A stretch of DNA of 64,000 nucleotides from an uncultured Clostridia bacterium (lineage in GTDB: Bacteria > Bacillota > Clostridia > TANB77 > CAG-508): NCBI GenBank assembly GCA_934162255.1, contig CAKPIG010000005.1, forward strand, positions 50,999-114,998. The letters are read 5' to 3'. Positions within the stretch are counted from its first letter, which is position 1. Every line of letters starts with the position of its first letter. Below, in pieces: positions 33,942 to 43,173 of the stretch. The translations under genes were made by a program, and so were the position numbers. Below the pieces are notes generated by a model. The model was not told the DNA's origin. It made no database searches and saw nothing but the letters and a program-made list of their open reading frames with translations.

Positions 33942-35672
33942 TTATGCATTTCTAACTAAAGTTTCCATTGCTTGTTTTAAATCAGTTAATTTACTAATTG
34001 CATCTTCTTCGTTTTTTCCTTTTACACCCATATAAAGTTTAATCTTAGGTTCTGTTCCTGAAGGTCTTACACAACACCATGAATTATCTTCTAATTGATA
34101 ATATAGTACATTTGACTTTGGAAGTCCTGTTTTACCTTCTTCTCCTGTTACCATATTTTTTGTATAATCTCTTTCAACATCTTTAAATTCTAATACTTTA
34201 TATGCTCCAATTTTTTCAATATCTTTATTTCTCGTGTTAGTCATCATTTCTTTTATTTTTTCAGCTCCATCAGCACCTTCAAGTACAATTGAAACTTGTT
34301 CTTCTTTATAATGTCCATATTTTTCGTATATATTTTGCATTTGATCCCAAAGAGTCAATCCCTTTGATTTATAATATGCTGCTGCTTCGCATAAAGACAT
34401 TACAGCAGATATTCCGTCTTTATCTCTTGCATAATCTCCTATTAGGCATCCATAACTTTCTTCAAACCCAAATACATAAGTTTTGTCTTTTTTCTCTTCT
34501 GCTTTTTTTATAACAGCTCCAATATTTTTGAATCCTGTTAAAACTTCTATGCATTCTAATCCATAATTTGCAGCAATTGCTTTTGCTAAGTCTGACGAAA
34601 CAATTGTTGTTATAAACATTCCATCTTGTGGTAATATATTTTTTTCTTGCATTTGAGAAATTCTATATTCGGCAATTAATAATGCAGACATATTACCTGT
34701 ATATGTCATGTATTCACCTGTTTTTGCATCTTTTGCATATATTCCTAGTCTATCAGCATCAGGATCTGTAGCTAATACTACATCCGCATCTACTTTTTTA
34801 GCAAGTTCCAATGCTAATTTAAATGCTTTCTTATCTTCTGGATTTGGATAATCTACTGTTGGAAAATTTCCATCTGGTTCTGCTTGTTCTGGTACAACAT
34901 ATACATTTTCAAAACCTAATTCATTTAATAGTCTTGATGCTACTGTATTTCCAGTTCCATGTAATGGAGTATAAACAATTTTTAATTTTTTTCCTTCTTC
35001 TTTTACTATTTCAGGATTTAGAACAAGTTTCTTTAATGTTCCTATATATTTATCATCCATTTCTTTACCAATTGCATTAAATAAACCTTTTTCTATAGCT
35101 TCATCTCTGCTTATTGACTTAATTTCAGCAAAGTCTTTTACATCTCTTACTTCTGATATTATATCTTTATCTCTTGGTGCTACAATTTGTGAACCATCAT
35201 CCCAATATACTTTATAGCCATTATATTTTGGTGGATTATGACTTGCCGTTATCATTATTCCTGCTGTGCATTTTAATTCTCTTACTGCAAAAGATAATTC
35301 AGGTACTGGTCTTAAACTTTCAAACAAATATGTTTTTATTCCATTTGCATTTAATATTAACGCTGTTTGCATACTAAATTCATCTGACATTCTTCTAGAA
35401 TCATAACTAATTACAACACCTTTGTCTTGTGTTCCTTGCTTTATTATATAATTTGCAAGTCCTTGTGTTGCTTTACCAACTGTATATTTGTTCATTCTAT
35501 TAGTTCCAATTCCAATTACTCCTCTTAATCCTGCTGTTCCAAATTCTAGTTCTTTATAAAATCTATCTTTTATTTCTTCATCATCATTTTTTATACTTAA
35601 TAATTCTTTTTTTGTTTCTTCATCAAATATAGGATTGTTACACCATTTTTCATATTCTTCTAAATAATTCAT
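33942..35672 (-). CDS. pgm: Alpha-phosphohexomutase (phosphoglucomutase/phosphomannomutase)
   Basis: A 576-aa alpha-D-phosphohexomutase interconverting hexose 1- and 6-phosphates. The phosphoserine loop is TASHNPPKYNGYK (about residues 140-150), the metal-binding loop DPDADRLG, the sugar-specificity loop GFEESYG, and the phosphate-binding loop RPSGTEPKIKLYM near the C-terminus. The length fits the Bacillus PgcA type. The ATG at 35672 has AGAGGA 7 nt upstream; an in-frame ATG at 35690 overlaps that site and is rejected. Next to a UDP-sugar pyrophosphorylase, it likely supplies glucose-1-phosphate for UDP-glucose. Confidence 0.92.
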   Translation of the reverse strand: MNYLEEYEKWCNNPIFDEETKKELLSIKNDDEEIKDRFYKELEFGTAGLRGVIGIGTNRMNKYTVGKATQGLANYIIKQGTQDKGVVISYDSRRMSDEFSMQTALILNANGIKTYLFESLRPVPELSFAVRELKCTAGIMITASHNPPKYNGYKVYWDDGSQIVAPRDKDIISEVRDVKDFAEIKSISRDEAIEKGLFNAIGKEMDDKYIGTLKKLVLNPEIVKEEGKKLKIVYTPLHGTGNTVASRLLNELGFENVYVVPEQAEPDGNFPTVDYPNPEDKKAFKLALELAKKVDADVVLATDPDADRLGIYAKDAKTGEYMTYTGNMSALLIAEYRISQMQEKNILPQDGMFITTIVSSDLAKAIAANYGLECIEVLTGFKNIGAVIKKAEEKKDKTYVFGFEESYGCLIGDYARDKDGISAVMSLCEAAAYYKSKGLTLWDQMQNIYEKYGHYKEEQVSIVLEGADGAEKIKEMMTNTRNKDIEKIGAYKVLEFKDVERDYTKNMVTGEEGKTGLPKSNVLYYQLEDNSWCCVRPSGTEPKIKLYMGVKGKNEEDAISKLTDLKQAMETLVRNA

Positions 35673-35701
35673 ATTTTTTCCTCTTTTCATAAAAATATAT
35701 T

Positions 35702-35731
35702 AAGCTACTGATAAAAATACCAGTAGCTTTA
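35702..35731 (-). terminator. Hairpin after the UDP-sugar pyrophosphorylase gene
   Basis: AAGCTACTG pairs with CAGTAGCTT around a 10-nt loop just past the stop of the upstream gene (which ends at 35735). The T-tail on the minus strand is weak, so partial readthrough into pgm is possible. Confidence 0.6.
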
Positions 35732-35734
35732 GTT

Positions 35735-36979
35735 CTACAATACTTTATAGAATTTTCTATATAATTCTCTTGCTGTTTTTGGACTATCTACACCTTCCGC
35801 ATTTTTTACAGGTGCAAATTCCTCTTCTCTTTTTACTCTTAATATAGCCATATCATCAAGTTCTCCAAATGCATCAAATAAAAATGCTTCAAACTTATAT
35901 GCATTTGGCCCATCTGGTACTACTTTATTTCCATTTTTATCTATATATGTTGCTTTTTTAAAAGCTGTATGGTATGGTAATGGTTTACTTCCCATTCTTT
36001 CCACTGCTTCTATATTAAATAGATTGCATAAAATATGTGATTCTCCATATACTAGTTCTCCATTTTTATCTGTAGCTTCAGCCATTTCTGTAGGAATTTC
36101 AGTATATTCAACTACTGATGGTTTTCCATTTCTTTTACAGAATACTCCTACTTTTTCTTGTGGATTTGCTTTTACTACAGATTTTCCTGCTGCAGTAACA
36201 TGTTTTTTTATTGCAATTCCCATAATTATTGGGTCTACCATTTTTACTAAGCAATTATCTACTCCACCTATGAAAATCCATTCTACTCCAAGCTCTCTCA
36301 TTTTTTTAGTCATTCCATTTTTAACTAGTGCTTCATATATTCCGCCATGCCCATTTGCTGCTTCTTTAACTAATCCATCTTCTCCAATTAATATTTTTCC
36401 TTCTGTATCAACCATTGGTAACTCACCTTGGATAAAGAAAAATATATTTTTATCTTTTTCATATCCGAAAAATTTATTTTTTGCAAAGAATTCTACTGTT
36501 TCTTTATTGTTCTCTTTGCTTGTCATTATAAACCATGGTATGATTACTCCATATTTTTTTCCTTCTTCTTTTAATGAGTCACTAAGTAATTCAAATAAAG
36601 ATTTATGAGAATCTAGACCTATATCAAATGTTCCTTTAGGTCCATTGTGCCCTAATCTTGTTCCTTGACCTCCGGCCATTGTGACAGCCGCAAGTTTTCC
36701 TGCTTTTATAGCATCTTCACCAATTTTTTGATATTCTTTATAATCTCCATTTAATTTTGATTTATCTAAATATTCTATTGGTTCTATTTGTGATTCTTGA
36801 ATTTCTACTTCTTTTTTTGTATTATTGTATAAACTATTTATTAATTCAAAATCTATACCTTCTATTTGTTCTAATAATTTTTTTTGCTTTTGTTTACTTA
36901 ATTTTTCATATCCATTTAATAAGTGTTCCTGTGAGTATTTTTTTAAGGTTTTTTTTACTAATTCTACATCTTTTTCCAT
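35735..36979 (-). CDS. UDPGP-family UTP:sugar-1-phosphate uridylyltransferase
   Basis: A 414-aa nucleotidyltransferase of the eukaryote-like UDPGP/UAP family, with the signature MAGGQGTRLGHNGPKGTFDIG (split here as AGGQGTRLG and GPKGTFDIG, about residues 103-122), then GHGGIYEAL and EYTEIPTEM. These resemble UDP-N-acetylglucosamine or UDP-hexose pyrophosphorylases (AGX/UAP) rather than bacterial GalU. The substrate, glucose-1-P or GlcNAc-1-P, cannot be told from the sequence. It lies upstream of pgm on the same strand, with a weak hairpin between, and may provide UDP-sugar for the UgtP-like enzyme. Confidence 0.85.
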   Translation of the reverse strand: MEKDVELVKKTLKKYSQEHLLNGYEKLSKQKQKKLLEQIEGIDFELINSLYNNTKKEVEIQESQIEPIEYLDKSKLNGDYKEYQKIGEDAIKAGKLAAVTMAGGQGTRLGHNGPKGTFDIGLDSHKSLFELLSDSLKEEGKKYGVIIPWFIMTSKENNKETVEFFAKNKFFGYEKDKNIFFFIQGELPMVDTEGKILIGEDGLVKEAANGHGGIYEALVKNGMTKKMRELGVEWIFIGGVDNCLVKMVDPIIMGIAIKKHVTAAGKSVVKANPQEKVGVFCKRNGKPSVVEYTEIPTEMAEATDKNGELVYGESHILCNLFNIEAVERMGSKPLPYHTAFKKATYIDKNGNKVVPDGPNAYKFEAFLFDAFGELDDMAILRVKREEEFAPVKNAEGVDSPKTARELYRKFYKVL

Positions 36980-37050
36980 TTGTATCTTCCTTTCTTGCTA
37001 CTTATCCTTAAATATACAACACCTTTATATTTTTTTCAATACTTTTTTTA

Positions 37051-37494
37051 TTAATTTTTAAATTCTTTAAATCCTAATGTATTTAAACTTCCATTATGAT
37101 CATCTACAATATTATCTATTTCTGATTTTACTTCTTCAAAATCATAGCAGTCAACCACATTTACATTATTCACATTTGAATTTAATATTTTATTATTTAT
37201 ATCTTCTATATATTTTTTTGATCCAATTATTATTGTATTAGTATCTGAAATTATATTATTATTTTGATTTTGTTCCCACCCTAAATTTAATATCTTTTGT
37301 TTATTTTCTTCTTTTATATTTACTCTTGAAAGTAAAGTTTGCATTGTTTCTTTTAAATCTTTTTCTGTTTCTATTGTTACATTTTCATTATTTTCAATTT
37401 TTTTGTTTATATATGGCACTAGCATCATTTCAAGATGATAATCACTCACATAAAAACTGCATATTTTTTGATTTTTTTCATCATTAACAATCAT
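37051..37494 (-). CDS. Unknown small protein upstream of the pyrophosphorylase gene
   Basis: A 147-aa soluble, Asn/Lys/Glu-rich protein with no signal peptide, membrane segment or recognised motif. An open frame runs to 37542, but the ATG at 37494 has AAAGGA 9 nt upstream and is taken as the start. The sequence WEQNQNNNIISDTNTIIIGSKKYIE suggests alternating helix/strand, possibly a Rossmann-like fold. It is divergent from spoIIR. I do not recognise the family. Confidence 0.55.
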   Translation of the reverse strand: MIVNDEKNQKICSFYVSDYHLEMMLVPYINKKIENNENVTIETEKDLKETMQTLLSRVNIKEENKQKILNLGWEQNQNNNIISDTNTIIIGSKKYIEDINNKILNSNVNNVNVVDCYDFEEVKSEIDNIVDDHNGSLNTLGFKEFKN

Positions 37495-37664
37495 TATTTT
37501 CATTCCTTTCGATTGCTTGTTTTTATTGGTAAATTTTACCATTGTTTTTTTATTTTGTCAAGTACTTCGTAATATTTTTATGTATATTTAATTTTTTTTG
37601 GTTAATAATTATTTTAAAGATATTTTTTTACAAAAAAGTTTTATTTTTTATTAGGAGGATTTAT

Positions 37665-38306
37665 ATGAAAAATAGTTTAAAAAATGGTTTTATTTTAATT
37701 TTTTTATTATTTTTATATGTATTTATTTGTGCTAATTCTTATGTGACAGCTGTTTCAGACGATTTATCTAATGCCGTTTTTAGATTACATGTTATTGCAA
37801 ATAGTGACTCTGATGAAGACCAAAATTTAAAACTAAAAGTTAGAGATAATTTATTACAATATATGAATACTATTAGTTCAGATTGTTCTACAAAAGAAGA
37901 AGCTATTTCTATTGCAAATATGCATAAAGAGGATTTTTATAAAATTGCAAAACAAACAATTTATGATAATGGCTATAATTATGATGTGAAAATTAATATT
38001 GGTAATTTTTACTTTCCTACAAAGAATTATGGAGATATTTCTCTACCAGCAGGAATGTATGATGCTTTAAGAGTTGAGATTGGTGAATCAAAAGGCAAAA
38101 ATTGGTGGTGTGTAATGTTTCCATCTCTATGCTTTATTGATGTAAGTTCTGGCATTGTAGATGATAATGCAAAAGAAAGTCTACAAGAAAATCTTAATGC
38201 AGAATCTTATAATATAATTTCAAAATCAAATGATTCAAAACTTGAATTCAAATTCAAAATTATAGAATTCTTTGCAGAAAAAGGACTTTTTACTGCTAAA
38301 AATTAG
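37665..38306 (+). CDS. spoIIR: Stage II sporulation protein R
   Basis: A 213-aa secreted signal protein made in the forespore that triggers SpoIIGA-dependent activation of sigma-E in the mother cell. A signal peptide (about residues 1-25) is followed by the conserved core with FRLHVIANSDSDEDQNLKLKVRD and LPAGMYDALRVEIGESKGKNWWCVMFPSLCF (each quoted only in part by motif: HVIANSD, LPAGMYDALRV, NWWCVMFPSLCF). The ATG at 37665 has AGGAGG 7 nt upstream; an upstream in-frame ATG at 37542 is rejected. A sigma-F promoter is expected, but I could not find a convincing one. Confidence 0.95.
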   Translation: MKNSLKNGFILIFLLFLYVFICANSYVTAVSDDLSNAVFRLHVIANSDSDEDQNLKLKVRDNLLQYMNTISSDCSTKEEAISIANMHKEDFYKIAKQTIYDNGYNYDVKINIGNFYFPTKNYGDISLPAGMYDALRVEIGESKGKNWWCVMFPSLCFIDVSSGIVDDNAKESLQENLNAESYNIISKSNDSKLEFKFKIIEFFAEKGLFTAKN

Positions 38307-38388
38307 AATACTATTAAAAAACTGTTGTAATATTTTTTGTTTTATGGTATATTTTTCTATGTAATATATTATTAAGGAGGAATACTTT

Positions 38389-39648
38389 TTGGAGAAATTA
38401 GTAATTACTGGAGGAACACCTCTAAATGGAGAAGTAACAATAAGTGGAGCAAAAAATGCAGCAGTAGCAATTTTACCAGCAACACTTTTAATAGATGGAA
38501 TTTGTACTATTGATAATTTGCCTAATATAAGTGATGTTAAAGCATCTTGTAAAATATTAGAAGACTTAGGTGCAAAAATTACTTGGAATAAGCCAAATGA
38601 AATTACAATAGATACTAGAAATATAAATAAAACCGTAGCATCAGAAGAATTAACAAGAAAATTCAGGGCTTCTTATTATATAATTGGAAGTATGTTAGGT
38701 CGTACTGGAAAAATATCAGTTGGTATGCCTGGTGGATGTAAATTAGGTGCTAGACCTATAGATCAACATATAAAAGGTTTCGAAGCTCTTGGTGCAACAG
38801 TTGAAGTTGGACAAGGAAAAATATATGCAAAAGCTTCAAAATTAACTGGAGCTTCTATTTACATGGATGTTGTCTCTGTTGGAGCAACAATAAATGTAAT
38901 GCTTGCTGCAGTATTGGCAGATGGAACTACTATTATAGATAATGCTGCTAAAGAACCACATATTGTTGATGTTGCAAACTTTTTAAATACTATGGGTGCA
39001 GATATTCGTGGTGCAGGAACAGATATGATTAAAATAAATGGTGTAAAAAAATTAACAGGAAATAATACATATTCTGTTGTTCCTGATCAAATTGAAGCTG
39101 GAACATTTATGCTTGCTGCAGTTGCCTCTAAAGGAGATATTTTAATAAAAAATTGTATAACAAAACACTTAGAGTCAGTTACAGCAAAAATTATTGAAGT
39201 TGGCGGAGAAGTTGAAGACTTTGGTGATAGTATAAGAGTTTCTTGTAATAAAAGACCATCAAAAGCAATAATAAAAACTCTTCCATATCCTGGTTTTCCT
39301 ACTGATTTACAACCACAAATGGGTGTTGTACTTTCTATTGCTGATGGAACTAGTAGAATTATAGAAAGTATTTGGGAATCAAGATTTCAATACACTGATG
39401 AATTAAATAAAATGGGAGCAAAAATAACTGCTCAGGGAAAATCTGCATTTTTTGAAGGTGTTCCAAAATTATCTGGTTCTCCTGTTTATTCTTCAGATTT
39501 AAGAGCCGGTGCAGCTTTAATTATAGCTGGTATAATTGCAGATGGTACAACTGAAATTTATAACTTAGAACATATTGATAGAGGATATGAAAATATTGAA
39601 GAAAAGTTTAGAAATTTAGGAGCAAGAATCGAGAGAGTACTAGAATAA
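38389..39648 (+). CDS. murA: UDP-GlcNAc enolpyruvyltransferase MurA
   Basis: A 419-aa enzyme of the first committed step of peptidoglycan synthesis. The conserved N-terminus includes GAKNAAVAILPA, and the catalytic cysteine lies in MPGGCKLGARPIDQHI, so the enzyme should be fosfomycin-sensitive. The C-terminal region has the expected DLRAGAALIIAG motif. Start is TTG at 38389 with AAGGAGG about 9 nt upstream. Low-GC Gram-positives usually have two MurA paralogues; which one this is cannot be told. walJ follows after 27 nt. Confidence 0.95.
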   Translation: MEKLVITGGTPLNGEVTISGAKNAAVAILPATLLIDGICTIDNLPNISDVKASCKILEDLGAKITWNKPNEITIDTRNINKTVASEELTRKFRASYYIIGSMLGRTGKISVGMPGGCKLGARPIDQHIKGFEALGATVEVGQGKIYAKASKLTGASIYMDVVSVGATINVMLAAVLADGTTIIDNAAKEPHIVDVANFLNTMGADIRGAGTDMIKINGVKKLTGNNTYSVVPDQIEAGTFMLAAVASKGDILIKNCITKHLESVTAKIIEVGGEVEDFGDSIRVSCNKRPSKAIIKTLPYPGFPTDLQPQMGVVLSIADGTSRIIESIWESRFQYTDELNKMGAKITAQGKSAFFEGVPKLSGSPVYSSDLRAGAALIIAGIIADGTTEIYNLEHIDRGYENIEEKFRNLGARIERVLE

Positions 39649-39675
39649 TAGACATTAGAGAAAGAAGTAAAAAAA

Positions 39676-40464
39676 ATGTTAAATTTTTGTAGTTTATATA
39701 GTGGTAGTAGTGGTAACAGTTTATTTGTAGAAACAAATAACACAAAAATTTTAGTAGATGCAGGCATGAGTTGTAAGAAAATAGAAGAAGCTTTAAATTC
39801 TATTGAAGTTAATCCTTCTTCTATAGATGCAATAATAGTAACTCATGAACATTCAGATCATATTAAAGGAATATCAACAATTTCCAAGAAATTTGATATT
39901 CCTGTTTTTGCTACTAAAGAAACTTTTGATGCTATGCCAACTCAAACAGAGAAATTATCTGAAAAGAATATTAACTTCTTTAATCCATATGAAAAGTTTT
40001 CTATAAATAATTTAGAAATATTGCCTTTTTCTATACCTCATGATGCTGCAAATCCATGTGGATTTAATATTGTAGGAGATAATGATACACAGATTAGTGT
40101 TGCAACAGATATAGGTCATATGACTAAACAAATTTTGGATTACTTAGAAGGCAGCAAATTCGTTTTATTAGAGTCTAATTATGATACTGAAGTGTTAAAA
40201 TGCTGTTCTTATCCTTTTAGGTTAAAAACTCGTATAGCTGGAGAAACTGGTCATTTATCAAATACCATTGCTGGAAAAACAATTTCTTATTTATCTAAAA
40301 ATGGTAATTTAGAAACAGCCATGCTTGGACATTTAAGCAAGGAAAGTAATTTTCCTGAACTCGCTTATCAAACAGTTATTGATGAATTAATATCAAATGA
40401 TTCTAATAATATTAATTTGTCTGTTGCTAGTAGAGATACTCCTACTAAATTTATTAATTTGTAA
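39676..40464 (+). CDS. walJ: WalJ/YycJ metallo-beta-lactamase-fold protein
   Basis: A 262-aa metallo-beta-lactamase-fold hydrolase resembling YycJ/WalJ, a protein linked in Bacillus to the WalRK cell-wall regulatory system and to DNA-end processing. The metal motif THEHSDHIKGI is at about residue 57, and GHLS and a C-terminal His follow in the expected order. The WalRK genes are not in the window; here it is co-transcribed with murA, tying it to wall metabolism. The start MLNFCSLYSGSSGNS is typical of the family. Confidence 0.88.
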   Translation: MLNFCSLYSGSSGNSLFVETNNTKILVDAGMSCKKIEEALNSIEVNPSSIDAIIVTHEHSDHIKGISTISKKFDIPVFATKETFDAMPTQTEKLSEKNINFFNPYEKFSINNLEILPFSIPHDAANPCGFNIVGDNDTQISVATDIGHMTKQILDYLEGSKFVLLESNYDTEVLKCCSYPFRLKTRIAGETGHLSNTIAGKTISYLSKNGNLETAMLGHLSKESNFPELAYQTVIDELISNDSNNINLSVASRDTPTKFINL

Positions 40465-40475
40465 TATATATGGTT

Positions 40476-40616
40476 TTGTAAAAGGAATAATTTAGAACAA
40501 AAAGGTGATATAGTAATTAGGTTTAGGGGGCCTAAGTTTGATTTTTGATTTAATATAAAATTTAAAAATGGTTTTGTTCAGTTTTTTGGGGATTTTTTAA
40601 ATTATTCCCTTTACAA
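40476..40616. repeat. 141-bp inverted-repeat element (possible structured RNA or MITE)
   Basis: TTGTAAAAGGAATAATTTA (40476-40494) is matched by a reverse-complement arm at 40598-40616 with one mismatch in 19. Inside are a second pair, GAACAAAA (40495-40502) and TTTTGTTC (40572-40579), and a small hairpin TTAGG-GGG-CCTAA (40523-40535). It lies in the 257-bp space between the convergent walJ and spmB genes. No ORF, ribosome binding site or obvious target-site duplication is seen. Confidence 0.55.
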
Positions 40617-40721
40617 GATTAAAAACTTTTTGAAATTCAAATTTATTGATTTAATTTCCATTATCTTACAACATTTTTTATCATTTGTCAAGAAAAACTT
40701 TTCGACATAAATCGACACTTT

Positions 40722-41249
40722 TCAAAAAAACATATTACACACAATTATCGAAACTACTATTCCAGTAAGGTCTGCAAGAAGTGCTGCGCATAAAATATTT
40801 CTTGTTTTCTTTACTTTAATAGAACTAGTATAAACTGCAATTGTGTATAATGTTGTCTCTGTTGAGCCCATTATTATTGACGCTAATTTTCCAATATATG
40901 AATCAACTCCATTATTTTTTATAATATCTGTCGCAACAGCCATTGCTCCACTTCCTGAAATAGGTCTTAAAAAAGCTAATGGTAATATTTCACTTGGCAT
41001 ATTAAATAAATTTGTCACAGGTGACAATATTGTTATTATAAAATCTATAACTCCTGAATTTCTTAGCATTCCTATTGCAACAAATAATCCTATTAATGTA
41101 GGAAATATTTTTACAACAATTTCAATACCTTCATTAGCACCTTTTAGAAATATATCAAATATTGATACTTTTTCTTTTATTCCAACCATCATTATTATAA
41201 GCATAACACTTGGAACTGCTATTATTGAAACATAATTAATAATTCTCAT
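40722..41249 (-). CDS. spmB: Spore maturation protein SpmB
   Basis: A 175-aa integral membrane protein with about five hydrophobic segments. SpmA and SpmB are required for full spore-core dehydration and heat resistance in Bacillus and Clostridium perfringens. The central motif FPTLIGLFVAIGMLRNSGVI and GAMAVATDIIKNNG are typical of SpmB. It follows spmA by 3 nt, so the pair is translationally linked. The 3' end faces the inverted-repeat element between it and walJ. Confidence 0.92.
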   Translation of the reverse strand: MRIINYVSIIAVPSVMLIIMMVGIKEKVSIFDIFLKGANEGIEIVVKIFPTLIGLFVAIGMLRNSGVIDFIITILSPVTNLFNMPSEILPLAFLRPISGSGAMAVATDIIKNNGVDSYIGKLASIIMGSTETTLYTIAVYTSSIKVKKTRNILCAALLADLTGIVVSIIVCNMFF

Positions 41250-41252
41250 AGA

Positions 41253-41828
41253 TTACCTCAACTTCATCAAAATTTTAGTTGCAACAACTCCAACAATTGC
41301 AGCACAAATAGTTGCTATCCATACAGGAAAGATTATTATACATGGTTCTTCTGAATTTAATGAGCTTCTAATTGCTAATACTGTTGTAGGAATAATTTGT
41401 AATGAAGCCGTATTCAAAACAATTAACATCATCATATTATCATCTAAAGTATCTTTTTGTGTATTTTCAATTTGCAACTCTTTTATTGCTTTTAATCCTA
41501 ACGGTGTAGCCGCATTTCCAAGTCCTAAAATATTAGCAATAATATTCATTACAATACTTTCATATGCACTGTCTTCTTTTTTTAAATTTGGGAATAATAA
41601 TTTTATAATTGGTCGCAATATTTTTGAAAATATCTCTATTATTGAAGTTTTAGAAGCTATTTTCATTATGCCAGACCACAAACATGTCATTCCTAAAAGT
41701 GTCAAAGAAAATGTAACTGCACTTTCTGCCGATTCAAAAATTGTATTATTAATTTTATCAATATTTCCAGAAAAAATTGCATAAATTATTGAGATAATTA
41801 TAAAAATTGGCCATACTATATTTAACAT
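41253..41828 (-). CDS. spmA: Spore maturation protein SpmA
   Basis: A 191-aa membrane protein with several hydrophobic helices. The motifs LGLGNAATPLGLKA and NTASLQIIPTTVLAIRSSL fit SpmA/nucleoside-recognition (Gate) domain proteins. The ATG at 41828 is chosen (GGAG 8 nt upstream); the in-frame ATG at 41879 has no site. It precedes spmB. The pair is divergent from the AbrB-like regulator, and both probably are expressed in sporulation. Confidence 0.92.
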   Translation of the reverse strand: MLNIVWPIFIIISIIYAIFSGNIDKINNTIFESAESAVTFSLTLLGMTCLWSGIMKIASKTSIIEIFSKILRPIIKLLFPNLKKEDSAYESIVMNIIANILGLGNAATPLGLKAIKELQIENTQKDTLDDNMMMLIVLNTASLQIIPTTVLAIRSSLNSEEPCIIIFPVWIATICAAIVGVVATKILMKLR

Positions 41829-41904
41829 TTTTATTTCTCCATAATACATTTTATTTATTTCATAAATTTTATATAACAAATTTTAGTATTTTTGCAAAAT
41901 TCGA

Positions 41905-41933
41905 TTGACCATTGTTTTTATTTATGTTATTAT
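41905..41933 (+). promoter_or_regulatory. Sigma-A promoter of the AbrB-like gene
   Basis: TTGACC (41905-41910), a 17-nt spacer and TATTAT (41928-41933). The ATG follows about 40 nt after the -10, with AAGGAGG upstream. Confidence 0.78.
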
Positions 41934-41972
41934 AGTAAAGGATTGATTTATAATGTTTAAGGAGGACAAATT

Positions 41973-42230
41973 ATGAAAGCTACAGGAATAATTAGAAAAG
42001 TTGATGAATTAGGTAGAGTTGTTATTCCAATAGAAATAAGAAATAAATTTGATATATCTGAAAAAGATCCAATAGAAATTTATGTAGAAGGTTCTTCTAT
42101 CATATTAAAAAAATATGAACCTAATTGTATTTTCTGTGGAAGCACAAAAAACTTAACTAGTTTTAAAGATAAATTAATTTGTTCAAAATGCAGCGAAAAA
42201 ATTGCAGTATTAGATAAAAGAGAAGACTAA
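41973..42230 (+). CDS. AbrB-family transition-state regulator with zinc ribbon
   Basis: An 85-aa DNA-binding protein. The N-terminal swapped-hairpin AbrB domain (MKATGIIRKVDELGRVVIPIEIR, quoted here by its motif GRVVIPIEIR) covers about residues 1-47. The C-terminus has a four-Cys zinc ribbon (CIFCG and CSKC). This arrangement is common in clostridial AbrB-type regulators and differs from Bacillus AbrB. AAGGAGG precedes the ATG by about 7 nt. It likely controls transition-phase or sporulation genes; targets are unknown. A symmetric terminator overlaps its stop codon. Confidence 0.88.
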   Translation: MKATGIIRKVDELGRVVIPIEIRNKFDISEKDPIEIYVEGSSIILKKYEPNCIFCGSTKNLTSFKDKLICSKCSEKIAVLDKRED

Positions 42231-42242
42231 GTCTTCTCTTTT
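42216..42242. terminator. Bidirectional terminator between AbrB-like gene and rsmI
   Basis: AAAAGAGAAGAC pairs perfectly with GTCTTCTCTTTT around a 3-nt loop, with T-runs on both strands. Confidence 0.9.
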
Positions 42243-42243
42243 T

Positions 42244-43068
42244 CTATACAAAATACATATAAATCTCGTTTTTACTCACATTTCTATCTTTTGCAATTCT
42301 TTTTATTATTTCTTTTTTATCAAGTCCTTGATTCTCATAATATTTATAATGTTCCTCAAGTGACATATTAATTAACTCATTGTTTTCAATATTATCTTTT
42401 TCTTTATTCCCTTCAATAATTAATATCATTTCTCCTTTTAATCCATCTATTTTTTGAGTTAGATCCTTAATATTACCTCTAATAAATTCTTCATGGATTT
42501 TAGTTATTTCCCTCGCTAAGACAATTTTTCTATTATTTAATATTTCTTTTAAGTCTTCCAAAGTATTTTTCATTTTATGTGGAGCCTCGTATATAATTAC
42601 TGTTTTATTAGAATTTTTAATTTCTTCAATTTTTTCTTTTCTTAGCTTTTTATTTAATGGTAAAAATCCAAGGAAATTAAATTCCTTTGTATCTATTCCA
42701 GAAGCAATTAATGCATTTATCATAGCACATGCTCCAGGTATCGGAATTATTTTAATATCCTCTTCAACTGCTTTTTTTATAATTTCTTCTCCAGGGTCAC
42801 AAATTCCTGGTGTACCTGCATCAGATACTAATGCAATATTCTCCCCATTTTTTAATTTTTCTAATAAAATATCACTTTTAAATTCTTCATTGTGCCTATG
42901 GTAGCTAATTAAAGGTTTTGATATTTCAAAATGATTTAATAATTTTAATGTTTGTCTTGTATCTTCTGCTGCAATTACATCAACTTCTTTTAATACTCTT
43001 AATGCTCTTAATGTTATATCTTCCAAATTTCCTATTGGTGTTGCAACTATATATAATATTCCACTCAT
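42244..43068 (-). CDS. rsmI: 16S rRNA 2'-O-ribose C1402 methyltransferase RsmI
   Basis: A 274-aa tetrapyrrole-methylase-fold enzyme methylating the 2'-O of C1402 in 16S rRNA. The motifs ATPIGNLEDITLRALRVLKE, AEDTRQTLKLL, SYHRHNE and SDAGTPGICDPG are characteristic. The C-terminal helical segment (LDKKEIIKRIAKDRNVSKNEIY) matches the RsmI-specific domain. AAAGGAGA precedes the ATG. It is monocistronic. Confidence 0.96.
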   Translation of the reverse strand: MSGILYIVATPIGNLEDITLRALRVLKEVDVIAAEDTRQTLKLLNHFEISKPLISYHRHNEEFKSDILLEKLKNGENIALVSDAGTPGICDPGEEIIKKAVEEDIKIIPIPGACAMINALIASGIDTKEFNFLGFLPLNKKLRKEKIEEIKNSNKTVIIYEAPHKMKNTLEDLKEILNNRKIVLAREITKIHEEFIRGNIKDLTQKIDGLKGEMILIIEGNKEKDNIENNELINMSLEEHYKYYENQGLDKKEIIKRIAKDRNVSKNEIYMYFV

Positions 43069-43173
43069 CTTATTTCTCCTTTACCTTTATATTTTATCAC
43101 ATTTAGTTTGTATTTTTCAACATTTAAACTTTTTTTACATATTATATAGAAAATACTTAAAGGAGGCAAAAAA

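Noticed and set aside
37582..37609. Possible sigma-F promoter (GTATA ... GGTTAATAAT) upstream of spoIIR
   Set aside because: The spacer is only 13 nt and two positions of the -10 do not fit the sigma-F consensus, so I did not annotate it although sigma-F control is expected.
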